Notes under the pieces: model-generated
Databases searched by the model: none
What the model saw: only the letters and a program-made list of their open reading frames with translations
Told to the model about the DNA's origin: nothing
Part shown: positions 43,386 through 52,037 of the stretch, piece by piece
Layout of the letters: every line of letters begins with the position of its first letter
Position numbering within the stretch: the stretch's first letter is position 1
Origin: Polaromonas sp.
GTDB taxonomy: Bacteria > Pseudomonadota > Gammaproteobacteria > Burkholderiales > Burkholderiaceae_C
Assembly: GCF_018780625.1 (NCBI RefSeq)
Contig: NZ_JADMJK010000005.1
Coordinates: 1-63,525 of the forward strand
Direction of reading: 5' to 3'
DNA length: 63,525 nt
Program-made: the position numbers and the translations under genes

Positions 43386-43697
43386 ATGCGCAGCGAAGTA
43401 AGCGTGACATTCAGAAACGGCCCGCCCGTGCGTATTGACCTCAATGAAGTGCAGCCCATGCCGCACGAGAGCGCGCGCAAGTGGCTTGATGAGCAGTTCA
43501 CCCGGATGGAGTGCGAGCCATTGCGGCCCACCGGAAAGTTGCTGATGGCCGACAAGGTGGTGGTGGTGGCCCAAGCCGCCGGGCCGGCCGGGTTCGCGGA
43601 TGCCCAGTGGGCGCAGGACTTTGCCCGCGCAGCCAGCGCCGCGCTGGCCAAGCCGATGGTGCATATTGACGCAGATTCGCTGAGCATCAGCTACTGA
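43386..43697 (+). CDS. Conserved small protein of unknown function
   Basis: 103 residues, starting MRSEVSVTFRNGPPVRIDL. It is soluble, without Cys-based motifs except one Cys near residue 40, and shows an N-terminal beta hairpin (EVSVTFRNGP), a helix (SARKWLDEQFTRM) and a second helix (AQWAQDFARAASAAL). It starts after GGAGTCAGCC. I do not recognise a named family. It follows aroG across a hairpin and could be read through from it. Confidence 0.68.
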   Translation: MRSEVSVTFRNGPPVRIDLNEVQPMPHESARKWLDEQFTRMECEPLRPTGKLLMADKVVVVAQAAGPAGFADAQWAQDFARAASAALAKPMVHIDADSLSISY

Positions 43698-43788
43698 CCA
43701 AAGGCGGGAGGTGCAGCCTCCGGTTTTCCGGACTTGCCCGCAGCGCGTGAACCAGCTGCTTACCCGTTGCCATCCTCGGCGTACAAAA

Positions 43789-45198
43789 TCAATCGCGCAG
43801 TATGTCGAGCAGCCTGGCGTGAATTCCACCAAATCCGCCGTTGCTCATGCACAGTAAATGATCCCCGGGCCGGGCTGCGGCCTTGACCTGTGTCAGTAGC
43901 TGGTCGAGGTTGTCGGCCACCTGCGCCCGCTCGCCCATGGGGGCCAGTGCGGCGCTGGCGTCCCAGTCCAGACCGCCTGCGTGGCAAAACGCCAAATCGG
44001 CTTGCTCCAGGCTCCAGGGCAGTTGCGCAGTCATGGTGCCCAGCTTCATGGTGTTGCTGCGCGGCTCAAAGATGGCCAGAATGCGCTCGCTGCTTTTCCC
44101 TGCACCATTGAGCTGGCGGCGCAGGCCGTCCACGGTCGTATGGATGGCGGTCGGATGGTGGGCGAAATCGTCGTATACCGTGATAATGCCATTGCCCAAG
44201 GGGAGCACGCCGCGCACTTCCATGCGGCGTTTGACGTTCTGGAAGCTGGCCAGCGCCTCGGCCGCCAGCGCGGGCGCCACACCGACATGCTCGGCCGCCG
44301 CGATCGCCGCCAGCGCATTGCGCTGGTTGTGAATGCCGCTGATGTCCCACTGCACCCGCGCCACCACCTGCCCGGATTTGAGTACTTTGAAGTCGTTGGG
44401 CTCGCCCTCAGCGGTGAAGCCGGCTTGACCGGGTGTGCCGCCAAAAAATACCTGCTCGCTCCAGCAGCCTTGGGCCAGCACGCGCTGAAGGCTGTCTTCG
44501 GCGGCGTTCACGACCACCCGGCCCTGGGACGGGACGGTGCGCACCAGGTGATGAAACTGGCGTTCAATCGCCGCCAGGTCGTCAAAAATGTCGGCGTGGT
44601 CAAACTCCAGGTTGTTCAGGATGGCAGTGCGGGGGCGGTAATGCACGAATTTACTGCGCTTGTCGAAAAATGCAGTGTCGTATTCGTCGGCTTCGATGAC
44701 AAAGGTGTTGCCTTGGCCCAGTCGGGCCGACACGCCAAAGTTCAGCGGGACGCCGCCCACCAAAAAGCCAGGCTGCAGACCGGCCTGCTCCAGTATCCAG
44801 GTCAGCATCGCGGTGGTGGTGGTTTTGCCGTGGGTTCCGGCCACAGCCAGGACGTGGCGGCCCTGCAGCACATGTTCGGCCAGCCATTGCGGGCCACTGG
44901 TGTAAGGCAGGCCACGGTCCAGGATGGCTTCCATCAGCGGAAATTTGGGACTTCCGTCAGCCAGGTGGGCGCGCGACACCACGTTGCCCACTACAAACAT
45001 GTCGGGCTGGAAACCGGGCTGGGCCAGCGGGTCGGCGCTGTAGCCTTCCACCAGTTCGATCCCCAGGGCGCGTAACTGGTCGCTCATGGGGGGATAGACG
45101 CCCGTGTCGCAGCCAGTCACCCGATGCCCGGCCTCGCGCGCCAGTGCCGCCAGGCCGCCCATGAACGTGCCGCAAATTCCTAAAATATGTATATGCAT
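43789..45198 (-). CDS. mpl: UDP-MurNAc:L-alanyl-gamma-D-glutamyl-meso-DAP ligase
   Basis: A murein-recycling ligase that attaches the salvaged tripeptide Ala-Glu-DAP to UDP-MurNAc. It has 469 residues. The N-terminus HIHILGICGTFMGGLAALA, the P-loop [15 protein letters not shown] (~117-131), IEADEYDTAFFDKRSKFVHY and YDDFAHHPTAIHTTVDGL are typical of Mpl, and the FFDKRSKF segment separates it from MurC. The substrate tripeptide comes from AmpD (also in this window) and LdcA. It is transcribed divergently from the 204-residue gene, with a repeat copy in the gap. Confidence 0.94.
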   Translation of the reverse strand: MHIHILGICGTFMGGLAALAREAGHRVTGCDTGVYPPMSDQLRALGIELVEGYSADPLAQPGFQPDMFVVGNVVSRAHLADGSPKFPLMEAILDRGLPYTSGPQWLAEHVLQGRHVLAVAGTHGKTTTTAMLTWILEQAGLQPGFLVGGVPLNFGVSARLGQGNTFVIEADEYDTAFFDKRSKFVHYRPRTAILNNLEFDHADIFDDLAAIERQFHHLVRTVPSQGRVVVNAAEDSLQRVLAQGCWSEQVFFGGTPGQAGFTAEGEPNDFKVLKSGQVVARVQWDISGIHNQRNALAAIAAAEHVGVAPALAAEALASFQNVKRRMEVRGVLPLGNGIITVYDDFAHHPTAIHTTVDGLRRQLNGAGKSSERILAIFEPRSNTMKLGTMTAQLPWSLEQADLAFCHAGGLDWDASAALAPMGERAQVADNLDQLLTQVKAAARPGDHLLCMSNGGFGGIHARLLDILRD

Positions 45199-45428
45199 GG
45201 CGGATATTTTAGGGAGGCTGTGGTGCGCGGCTATTTTTCAAGTAAAAAAGGCCTTTGGCCCAATAAATACTTGGGAACGCAGCTATGCACTTGATAGCAT
45301 TTCTGGTGGCCTTGAACTTTAACCGCTGCACTGGAACCAACTTGGGCACAATCGTTTGCAAGCTGACGCACTTCCCTTTCTAAACTATTTCTATTCGCTC
45401 CTGGCCTACAAGCCTGCCGACCCTGAAC
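45199..45428 (-). promoter_or_regulatory. Divergent gap upstream of mpl
   Basis: These 230 bp hold a dispersed repeat (45238-45299) 40 bp upstream of the mpl ATG and otherwise only presumptive promoter DNA for the two divergent genes. I see no further structure that I can support. Confidence 0.4.
45238..45299 (-). repeat. Dispersed hairpin repeat, copy 7 (upstream of mpl)
   Basis: On the minus strand: GCTATCAAGTGCATAGCTGC, GTTCCCAAGTATTTATTGGG, CCAAAGGCCTTTTTTACTTG. It is the most complete copy: GCTAT/ATAGC arms, a CCCAA/TTGGG stem, the AGGCC box, a T-run and the final TAC. It is intergenic and so best shows the intact element. Confidence 0.75.
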
Positions 45429-46043
45429 TTGCATACCCTCAAATCTGAAATTGCCGCCACCGCTGCAGCGCTGGTGGTGGAAGAAGGGCTGGAATACGGC
45501 CCCGCCAAACGCCGCGCAGTCAAGCAACTGGCACTGCCGGCGCGCACCGAATTGCCTGACAACGACGCGCTGGAAGACGCGGTGCGCGAGTACATCACGC
45601 TGTTTTGCGCCGACACCCAGCCCGCCGAACTGGCAGCCCTGCGCGCGCTGGCGCTGGTCTGGATGGAGCGCCTGAAGCAATTTCGGCCCTATCTGGCCGG
45701 CGCTGTGTGGCACGGAACGGCCACGCGGCTGTCTGATATTTATATTCAGCTGTTTTGCGACGACCCCAAGTCCGCGGAAATTGCGCTGATTGAACACAAC
45801 GTGGACTACGAGCCGCGTACCGTCACCGGCTTTACCGGCGGCAAGGTGGAGGCGCTCAGCCTGAGCAGCCTTTGCAAGGCGCTGAATGAGAATATTGGCG
45901 TGCATTTGATGGTCTACGACCACGACGACCTGCGCGGCGCTTTGCGGCCAGACGCCAAAGGCCGTACGCCGCGCGGTGACCTGGCTGCCGTGCAAAAATT
46001 GCTGCTTGCCCCTAATGAATCCCTTTTGGAGTCTGAGAAGTGA
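45429..46043 (+). CDS. Conserved protein of unknown function, non-ATG start
   Basis: A 204-residue soluble protein. The frame has no ATG or GTG near its 5' end, so a TTG at 45429 is the likely start, placed before LKSEIAATAAALVVEEGLEYG. Other notable segments are LALPARTELPDNDALEDAVREY (20 plus residues of helix), LAGAVWHGTATRLSDIYIQLF, DDPKSAEIALIEHNVDYEPR and HLMVYDHDDLRGAL. The HGTATRLSDIYIQLF-D-PKSAEI part, with a later D-x-D-D, looks vaguely like a nucleotidyltransferase fold, but I would not call it that. The stop overlaps the GTG of the thioredoxin gene (GTGA), so the two are coupled. Confidence 0.75.
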   Translation: MHTLKSEIAATAAALVVEEGLEYGPAKRRAVKQLALPARTELPDNDALEDAVREYITLFCADTQPAELAALRALALVWMERLKQFRPYLAGAVWHGTATRLSDIYIQLFCDDPKSAEIALIEHNVDYEPRTVTGFTGGKVEALSLSSLCKALNENIGVHLMVYDHDDLRGALRPDAKGRTPRGDLAAVQKLLLAPNESLLESEK

Positions 46044-46573
46044 ATCGCAGAAATATGCTTTATGGCGGCGTCGCGGCTGCGGCGGGCCTGGCTGGCGCCG
46101 GTGCGGCCTGGTGGAAATTTCAGCCCCACGACGTGGTGGCGGGCGAGCCCGAGCGGGCGGCTGAGTCGTTTTGGCAGCTAAGCTTTGACACCCCCAACGG
46201 CAAGAATCTGCCCATGCGCAGTTTTCTCGGCAAGACGGTGCTGGTGAATTTCTGGGCGACGTGGTGTCCCCCTTGCGTGGAAGAACTTCCTTTGCTGGAC
46301 TACTTTTACCAGGAAAACAAGGATAAAAACATTCAGGTCGTGGGCTTGGCCGTGGACCAGCCCAGCGCGGTTCGGACCTGGCTGCAAAGCAAGCCCTTGA
46401 ATTTTCCTGTGGGCATGGCGGGCCTGGCAGGAACTGAACTGAGTAAGTCGCTAGGCAACCAGACCGGAGGCTTGCCTTTTTCGGTGGTGTTCAGCACGTC
46501 CGGCAAGTTGCTTCACCGCAAGCTGGGCAAAGTCTCGCCAGAAGAGCTGGCGCTCTGGGCAAAACTCAAGTAA
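46040..46573 (+). CDS. TlpA/ResA-type thiol:disulfide oxidoreductase
   Basis: A 177-residue periplasmic thioredoxin. The N-terminus is a signal anchor with an Arg pair (MNRRNMLYGGVAAAAGLAGA, ~1-20; RRN is Tat-like but the rest of the Tat motif is absent). The thioredoxin fold has the active site NFWATWCPPCVEELP, with WCPPC as in TlpA and ResA, which reduce apocytochrome c or Cu sites. The cis-Pro is in GGLPFSVVF. The GTG start overlaps the upstream gene by 4 bp. No cytochrome c genes are adjacent, although a CcsA-like protein is encoded at 61.5 kb. Confidence 0.9.
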   Translation: MNRRNMLYGGVAAAAGLAGAGAAWWKFQPHDVVAGEPERAAESFWQLSFDTPNGKNLPMRSFLGKTVLVNFWATWCPPCVEELPLLDYFYQENKDKNIQVVGLAVDQPSAVRTWLQSKPLNFPVGMAGLAGTELSKSLGNQTGGLPFSVVFSTSGKLLHRKLGKVSPEELALWAKLK

Positions 46574-46996
46574 TCCGGGTCGTCATCAAACGGCGAATGG
46601 CCAATGCCCGGTGTGTATTTCCGTCAATGGAGCGGTTGCGCAATGGCGGTGTGCAGATACCCTTGCAAGAGTTCGCAAGTGTTTGGATATTCTTTTATTT
46701 TCGCTTAATTCTCTTTTATTCATCATTTCAAGAGTGCGCTGTGCAGGGCGGCCGGGGCCTTGGCGGCTGTTTATGCCGGTTGTCGCTTAAGGTACACTTT
46801 GCGCTTTCCCGGGTTCGTCAGCCTGCTGTCTTGCGAAATAGTTAACTGATGGGCTCTTTAGCGCGTAATAGCGGATAGTAAGTGAAAAAAGAAGGAAGTT
46901 CGGTGTGTGCCTGGAAGTTCAGGCCGGCTTCCAGATGAATTCAAAGCTGCGAGCTGAAGTCTTCGCGCCAGCACCCACCGTCGTTGGAAAGAATCT
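46574..46996 (+). promoter_or_regulatory. Long upstream region of accBC
   Basis: These 423 bp have no credible gene. CTTGC-N8-GCAAG (46662-46679) may end the upstream transcript. An AT-rich patch at 46680-46735 (TTTTATTTTCGCTTAATTC) is the likeliest promoter zone. CTGGAAG-N10-CTTCCAG (46911-46934) is a perfect 7-bp hairpin in the presumed accB leader, 62 bp before the ATG. In many Burkholderiales aroQ sits at this place; no aroQ frame is recognisable here. Confidence 0.4.
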
Positions 46997-47440
46997 ATGG
47001 ATCTAAGAAAACTCAAGACACTGATCGACCTGGTTTCAGAGTCTAACGTGTCTGAACTTGAGATTACCGAAGCCGAGGGCAAGGTACGCATTGTCAAATC
47101 CAGTGGTGCGCCAGTTGTGATGCAGCAGCCTGCCATGACCATGATGGCCGCCCCGCTAGCGGGCGTTGCTGCCGTGGCCGAAGCGGCGCCTGCGGCAGCA
47201 CCGGTCGGTCACACTGTCAAGTCGCCCATGGTGGGTACTTTCTACCGTTCCGCCAGCCCTGGCGCCAAGCCCTTTGTCGAGCTTGGTACGGTGGTCAAGG
47301 AGGGTGAGACGATCTGCATCATTGAAGCCATGAAGATCCTCAACGAGATCGAGGCCGACAAGGCGGGCACCGTGACCAGGATTCTTTCGGAAAATGGCCA
47401 GGCCGTGGAATACGGACAGCCCCTCTTCATCATCGAATAA
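46997..47440 (+). CDS. accB: Biotin carboxyl carrier protein of acetyl-CoA carboxylase
   Basis: Carries biotin between biotin carboxylase and carboxyltransferase to make malonyl-CoA for fatty acids. It has 147 residues: an N-terminal helix ([20 protein letters not shown]), an Ala/Pro/Met linker (~45-75) and a biotinyl domain ([20 protein letters not shown] onward) with the biotinylated Lys in [20 protein letters not shown] lies before the ATG but no strong Shine-Dalgarno sequence is present. accC follows 50 bp later. Confidence 0.95.
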   Translation: MDLRKLKTLIDLVSESNVSELEITEAEGKVRIVKSSGAPVVMQQPAMTMMAAPLAGVAAVAEAAPAAAPVGHTVKSPMVGTFYRSASPGAKPFVELGTVVKEGETICIIEAMKILNEIEADKAGTVTRILSENGQAVEYGQPLFIIE

Positions 47441-47490
47441 GCGGGCGCGCTGCCCGCTTGCACAACCAGCCTGACCAGGCCCTTCGACGC

Positions 47491-48840
47491 ATGTTCAAAA
47501 AAATACTGATCGCCAACCGCGGAGAGATCGCCTTGCGAATTCAACGCGCCTGCCGGGAACTCGGCATCAAGGCCGTGATGGTTTACTCCGAGGCTGACCG
47601 CGAGGCGAAATACATCAAACTGGCTGATGAGTCGGTCTGCATCGGGCCCGCTGCCTCGGCGCTGAGTTACCTTAATATGCCCGCCATTATCTCGGCGGCC
47701 GAGGTGACTGACGCGGAAGCCATCCACCCCGGCTATGGCTTCCTGAGCGAGAACGCGGACTTTGCGGAGCGGGTCGAAAAGAGCGGCTTCAAGTTCATTG
47801 GCCCTTCGCCGGAGTCGATCCGCATGATGGGCGACAAGGTGTCGGCCAAACAGACCATGATCAAGGCGGGCGTGCCCTGTGTGCCCGGCTCTGAAGGTGC
47901 GCTGCCCGATGACCCGGTCGTCATCAAGCGCATCGCCAAGCAGATTGGTTACCCGGTCATCATCAAGGCGGCAGGCGGCGGCGGTGGGCGCGGCATGCGC
48001 GTGGTGCATACCGAAGCAGCCCTGCTGCACGCGGTGCAAACCACCAAGGCCGAAGCGGCTGCGGCGTTTGGCAACCCCGAGGTCTACATGGAGAAATTCC
48101 TGCAGAACCCGCGCCACATCGAGATCCAGATTCTGGCAGACCAGTACAAAAATGCGGTCTGGCTGGGTGAGCGAGACTGCTCGATGCAGCGCCGCCATCA
48201 AAAAATTATCGAGGAAGCGCCCGCGCCAGGCATCCCGCGCAAGCACATCGAGCGCATCGGCGACCGATGCGTCGCGGCCGTCAAGAAAATCGGCTACCGC
48301 GGCGTCGGGACGTTTGAATTCCTCTACGAAAACGGCGAGTTCTATTTCATCGAGATGAATACGCGCGTTCAGGTAGAGCATCCGGTCACTGAGCTGATCA
48401 CGGGCATTGACATCGTGAGAACCCAGATCATGGTGGCGGCTGGCGTCAAGCTGCCCTTTGTCCAGCGCGATGTCCAGCTCCGGGGCCATGCGATTGAATG
48501 CCGCATCAATGCAGAAGATCCCTACAAGTTCACCCCCTCCCCAGGGCGCATCACCACTTGGCACACGCCGGGCGGCCCGGGCGTGCGGGTCGACTCGCAT
48601 ATCTATGCCAACTACTTTGTGCCGCCCAATTACGACTCGATGATCGGCAAGATCATTGTTCACGGGGACACGCGCGAGCAGGCGCTGGCCCGCATGAGCA
48701 CGGCGCTGGCTGAAACCGTGGTTGAAGGCATCAATACCAATATTGCGTTGCACCGGGAACTCATGGTGGACGCCAAGTTCATGGACGGCGGCACCAACAT
48801 CCACTATCTTGAAGAGTGGTTGTCAAAGCGCGAACGTTAA
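47491..48840 (+). CDS. accC: Biotin carboxylase of acetyl-CoA carboxylase
   Basis: An ATP-grasp enzyme that carboxylates biotin on AccB. It has 449 residues, the usual length. Segments: [20 protein letters not shown] at the start, [16 protein letters not shown], the Gly-rich ATP loop [14 protein letters not shown] (~160-173), [48 protein letters not shown] and [12 protein letters not shown]. The ATG at 47491 gives the family start, and the opening at 47458 is not needed. Confidence 0.96.
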   Translation: MFKKILIANRGEIALRIQRACRELGIKAVMVYSEADREAKYIKLADESVCIGPAASALSYLNMPAIISAAEVTDAEAIHPGYGFLSENADFAERVEKSGFKFIGPSPESIRMMGDKVSAKQTMIKAGVPCVPGSEGALPDDPVVIKRIAKQIGYPVIIKAAGGGGGRGMRVVHTEAALLHAVQTTKAEAAAAFGNPEVYMEKFLQNPRHIEIQILADQYKNAVWLGERDCSMQRRHQKIIEEAPAPGIPRKHIERIGDRCVAAVKKIGYRGVGTFEFLYENGEFYFIEMNTRVQVEHPVTELITGIDIVRTQIMVAAGVKLPFVQRDVQLRGHAIECRINAEDPYKFTPSPGRITTWHTPGGPGVRVDSHIYANYFVPPNYDSMIGKIIVHGDTREQALARMSTALAETVVEGINTNIALHRELMVDAKFMDGGTNIHYLEEWLSKRER

Positions 48841-48849
48841 GGCGGTCTC

Positions 48850-49746
48850 ATGAGCATGTACGAGTTGATTTTGCTGGCGCCGGTGCAGGAGGTCGAAACC
48901 CTCAGCGAGGCCCTGGATGCGCTGGATGCGCTCAGCGTGTCGGTTGAAGACGCCGACGCCCATACGCCGGCCGAGCAGGCTTTGTTTGGCGAGCCCGGCA
49001 TGCCGCCACCCAAAGCGGGATGGGAGCGTTCGCGCATGGTGTCGCTATTTGCGACCGAGGCGCTGGCCCGTGACGCCGCGTCGGTGCTGGCGCTGCAAGA
49101 ATTTTTTGCCGGCTGCCAGCTGGTTGCCGTACAACCGGTTCCCGAGCAGGACTGGGTGCGGCTGACGCAGTCGCAGTTCACCCCGGTTGAAATTACGCCG
49201 GATTTCTGGATCGTACCGACCTGGCATGAGCCACCTGCCCAAGCGAAGCAAGTGATACGGCTCGATCCGGGGCTGGCTTTTGGCACCGGAACCCACCCGA
49301 CCACGCGCATGTGCCTGCAATGGATTGCCGGGCAGGGCGCCGCAGGCAAGCCCTTGGGGCGGGTCCTGGACTATGGTTGCGGCTCCGGCATTCTGGCCAT
49401 TGGGGCGGCCAAGTTTGGCGCGCTGGACATTGATGCGGTCGACATTGACGAAGCCGCTGTCGGCACCACGCGGGCCAATGCCGAAGCCAATCACGCGCGA
49501 CTGCAGGCCGGCTTGCCCGACAAGGCCGTGGGCACCTACCAGACGGTGCTGGCCAATATTTTGGCCACGCCGCTGAGGGTGTTGGCGCCGCTGCTGTGTG
49601 CCCATGTTGAAAAGGGCGGGAATCTGGTGCTTGCAGGCATTCTGGAACGCCAGGCCGATGAACTGAAGGCGGCTTATTCTCCCTATTGCCAGCTCCAGGT
49701 GCAGCAGGCGCAGGACGGCTGGATTTTGATGACCGCGCAGTTTTGA
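48850..49746 (+). CDS. prmA: Ribosomal protein L11 methyltransferase
   Basis: Trimethylates L11. It has 298 residues with an N-terminal substrate-recognition domain (YELILLAPVQEVETLSEALD) and a C-terminal SAM domain: RLDPGLAFGTGTHPTTRMCL, VLDYGCGSGILAIGAAKFG, DIDEAAVGTTRANAEAN and NILATPLRVLAPLL. It begins 9 bp after accC, the accB-accC-prmA order common in Burkholderiales. Confidence 0.94.
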   Translation: MSMYELILLAPVQEVETLSEALDALDALSVSVEDADAHTPAEQALFGEPGMPPPKAGWERSRMVSLFATEALARDAASVLALQEFFAGCQLVAVQPVPEQDWVRLTQSQFTPVEITPDFWIVPTWHEPPAQAKQVIRLDPGLAFGTGTHPTTRMCLQWIAGQGAAGKPLGRVLDYGCGSGILAIGAAKFGALDIDAVDIDEAAVGTTRANAEANHARLQAGLPDKAVGTYQTVLANILATPLRVLAPLLCAHVEKGGNLVLAGILERQADELKAAYSPYCQLQVQQAQDGWILMTAQF

Positions 49747-49824
49747 GCGCGCGCCGAACACCCGAATAAGCCCAGCCCTGCAGCCGGGATTTCCCTGCGA
49801 CGACCTCCTACAATACAGCGCTAA

Positions 49825-51000
49825 ATGAGCCTGATTACGCGCTGTCCCGCATGCGGCACGATGTTTAAAGTCGTGGCCGATCAACTGAAAGTCTCTCAAG
49901 GCTGGGTGCGCTGCGGGCATTGCACCGAGGTGTTTGATGCATCTGCGTATCTGGTGCCGGATGACGCATGGGTGCTGGCCCCGTCGGCCCTGACGTCTGA
50001 TGACCCAGCCGCTACCGGGCATGACGCCCCACTGCCTGCGCACGGCGGCGAACTGCAATCGGGACGTTCGCCCGATCCAGTCGAGTCCTCCATGGCGCCG
50101 GCGTCTGAGCACGATGCGTCGGCGGCCGACCAGTTTTCCTTGAGTGCTCCGATGGCCGCGCAGGATGAAGCACAAGCCCGTGATGAGGCATTGAACCGGG
50201 CCAGCTGGAAGCAGGCGCGGCAAGACTATCCCTATCTGGAGACGCCATCGGAAAATGTCGATGCGCCACCTGCTGACGTGTCACTGCGACGTGCGGACCT
50301 GGTGCATACCGCCAGCGTCGATTCCTCTGCCGCCGAGAGCCCGTCCCTGGCTGATTCCAGCTTGGCGGATGCCGACCTGCAGCCTGTTGAGGTGACGCAT
50401 GACGAGAGGCCAGACGAGGTCTCTTTTGTGCGCGATGCGCGGCGCAAGGTATTCTGGAAAAAGCCGTTGGTACGGTTTTCATTGGGGATGACCTCTTTGC
50501 TGCTGCTGCTGGCGCTGGCTTTACAGTGGGTCATGCACGAGAAAGACACCGTGGCCGCGTCGCAGCCGCAGCTGGCCCCCTTGCTGCAGAAGCTTTGCGC
50601 TGCGCTGCACTGTGAAGTCAGGTTGCCGCGTCATATCGCGTCGGTGGTGATTGACAGCTCAAGCTTCAACAAGCTTGGACCGGATGTCTACCACCTCAGT
50701 TTTTCGCTCAAGAATACGGGCGCCATTCCTCTGGCAATGCCCTCCCTGGAGATCACCCTGACCGATACCCGGGATCGCGCCCTGGTGCGCCGCGTGCTTG
50801 CTCCTTCGGAGTACGGCGCTGGCGCTGGCCCGCTGGCCGCGCATTTCGCGCTGGCTGGCGCAGTCACCATGAAAGTATCGGACGATGGCGAGTCTGTGAG
50901 TACGCCGCCTGCAGCCGCTTCTGCACCTTCTGCACCTTCTGCGCCCCTGGCCTCCTTGCGGGTTGCGGGCTACCGTATTCTGGCTTTTTACCCTGATTGA
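49825..51000 (+). CDS. Zinc-ribbon DUF3426 membrane protein
   Basis: 391 residues. The N-terminal MJ0042-type zinc ribbon has four Cys in CPACGTMFKV and RCGHCTEVFD (~8-35). A long acidic, Ala/Ser-rich linker (~45-200) follows, then one membrane helix (LGMTSLLLLLALALQWVM, ~220-237) and a C-terminal DUF3426 domain (IASVVIDSSSFNKLGPDVYH, LSFSLKNTGAIPLAMPSLEI). The function is unknown; the gene regularly follows prmA in this order. Three 9-bp TTCTGCACC-like units near 50919-50945 encode the Ser-Ala-Pro repeats before the last residues. Confidence 0.9.
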   Translation: MSLITRCPACGTMFKVVADQLKVSQGWVRCGHCTEVFDASAYLVPDDAWVLAPSALTSDDPAATGHDAPLPAHGGELQSGRSPDPVESSMAPASEHDASAADQFSLSAPMAAQDEAQARDEALNRASWKQARQDYPYLETPSENVDAPPADVSLRRADLVHTASVDSSAAESPSLADSSLADADLQPVEVTHDERPDEVSFVRDARRKVFWKKPLVRFSLGMTSLLLLLALALQWVMHEKDTVAASQPQLAPLLQKLCAALHCEVRLPRHIASVVIDSSSFNKLGPDVYHLSFSLKNTGAIPLAMPSLEITLTDTRDRALVRRVLAPSEYGAGAGPLAAHFALAGAVTMKVSDDGESVSTPPAAASAPSAPSAPLASLRVAGYRILAFYPD

Positions 51001-51012
51001 GATGAGAACTGA

Positions 51013-51915
51013 ATGTCTGTTGTAATTTGTGGCTCCCTGGCGTTTGACACCATCATGACCTTTGAGGGTCGCTTTTCCGAGCAGATCCTGCCCGATCAGT
51101 TGCACATTCTTAATGTGTCTTTTCTGGTGCCCGCCCTGCGCCGTGAATTCGGTGGTTGCGCGGGTAACGTCGCCTACAGCCTGCAGCAACTCGGCGGTAC
51201 GCCCTTGCCCATGGCCACGCTGGGGAGCGACGGCGCTGGCTACCTGGAACGGCTTGAATCGCTCGGGATCAGCACTGAGTTTGTTCGCGAAGTCGACGAT
51301 ACCTATACCGCGCAGGCCATGATCATGACCGACCGCGACAACAACCAGATCACCGCTTTTCACCCGGGCGCGATGATGCAGGCGCACATCAGCCGCATCG
51401 AGGCGCGCGGCGACATCAAACTGGGCATCATTTCACCGGACGGACGCGATGCCATGCTGCAGCATGCCGAACAGTTCAAGGCGGCTGACATTCCGTTTGT
51501 CTTTGATCCGGGCCAGGGCTTGCCCATGTTTGACGGCCAGGAACTGGCGCATTTCGTGGAATTGGCAAGCTGGGTGACGGTCAATGACTACGAAGCCCGA
51601 ATGCTCAGCGACCGCACGGGCTTGTCTTGTGCCGAGATTTCCCGGCGTGTGCAGGGGCTGGTGGTGACGCTGGGTGCCGAGGGCTGCGAGGTCTGGGTGG
51701 ACGGGGAAAAAACAGTGGTCGCCCCTGTCCAGGCTGAGGCTGTGATTGATCCAACAGGCTGTGGCGATGCATTCCGTGGGGCGCTGCTGTTCGGCCTGGA
51801 GCAGGGCTGGTCGCTGGTGCGCTGCGCTGCGCTGGGAAACCGGGTAGGGGCGCAAAAAATAGCCACCCGTGGCGGGCAAAACTACACGCTGAATCCAGAT
51901 CAAATTCAGGGGTAG
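51013..51915 (+). CDS. PfkB-family sugar or nucleoside kinase
   Basis: A ribokinase-like kinase of 300 residues. N-terminal VVICGSLAFDTIMTFEGRF, GGCAGNVAYSLQQLGGTPLP (substrate lid and Gly-Gly region), VTLGAEGCEVWVDGE, and the PfkB signature 2 DPTGCGDAFRGALLFGLEQG with the catalytic Asp. Related Comamonadaceae genes are often annotated as adenosine or carbohydrate kinase; the substrate cannot be read from the sequence. It starts 12 bp after the DUF3426 gene and is convergent with the H1-like gene. Confidence 0.9.
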   Translation: MSVVICGSLAFDTIMTFEGRFSEQILPDQLHILNVSFLVPALRREFGGCAGNVAYSLQQLGGTPLPMATLGSDGAGYLERLESLGISTEFVREVDDTYTAQAMIMTDRDNNQITAFHPGAMMQAHISRIEARGDIKLGIISPDGRDAMLQHAEQFKAADIPFVFDPGQGLPMFDGQELAHFVELASWVTVNDYEARMLSDRTGLSCAEISRRVQGLVVTLGAEGCEVWVDGEKTVVAPVQAEAVIDPTGCGDAFRGALLFGLEQGWSLVRCAALGNRVGAQKIATRGGQNYTLNPDQIQG

Positions 51916-51983
51916 CCCAACGAATATAAGTGTTTTGCGCTAATTGGTGATCGCGAATTTCGGCGGGATCGCCGACAAGACAC

Positions 51984-52014
51984 AAAAAAAGCCCGATATC
52001 TTGCGACATCGGGC
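51984..52014 (-). terminator. Intrinsic terminator of the H1-like gene
   Basis: On the minus strand GCCCGAT-N10-ATCGGGC is followed by TTTTTTT. It lies 24 bp after the stop of the H1-like gene. Confidence 0.9.
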
Positions 52015-52037
52015 CCCAAGCAGAAAACCGTGAAGGC

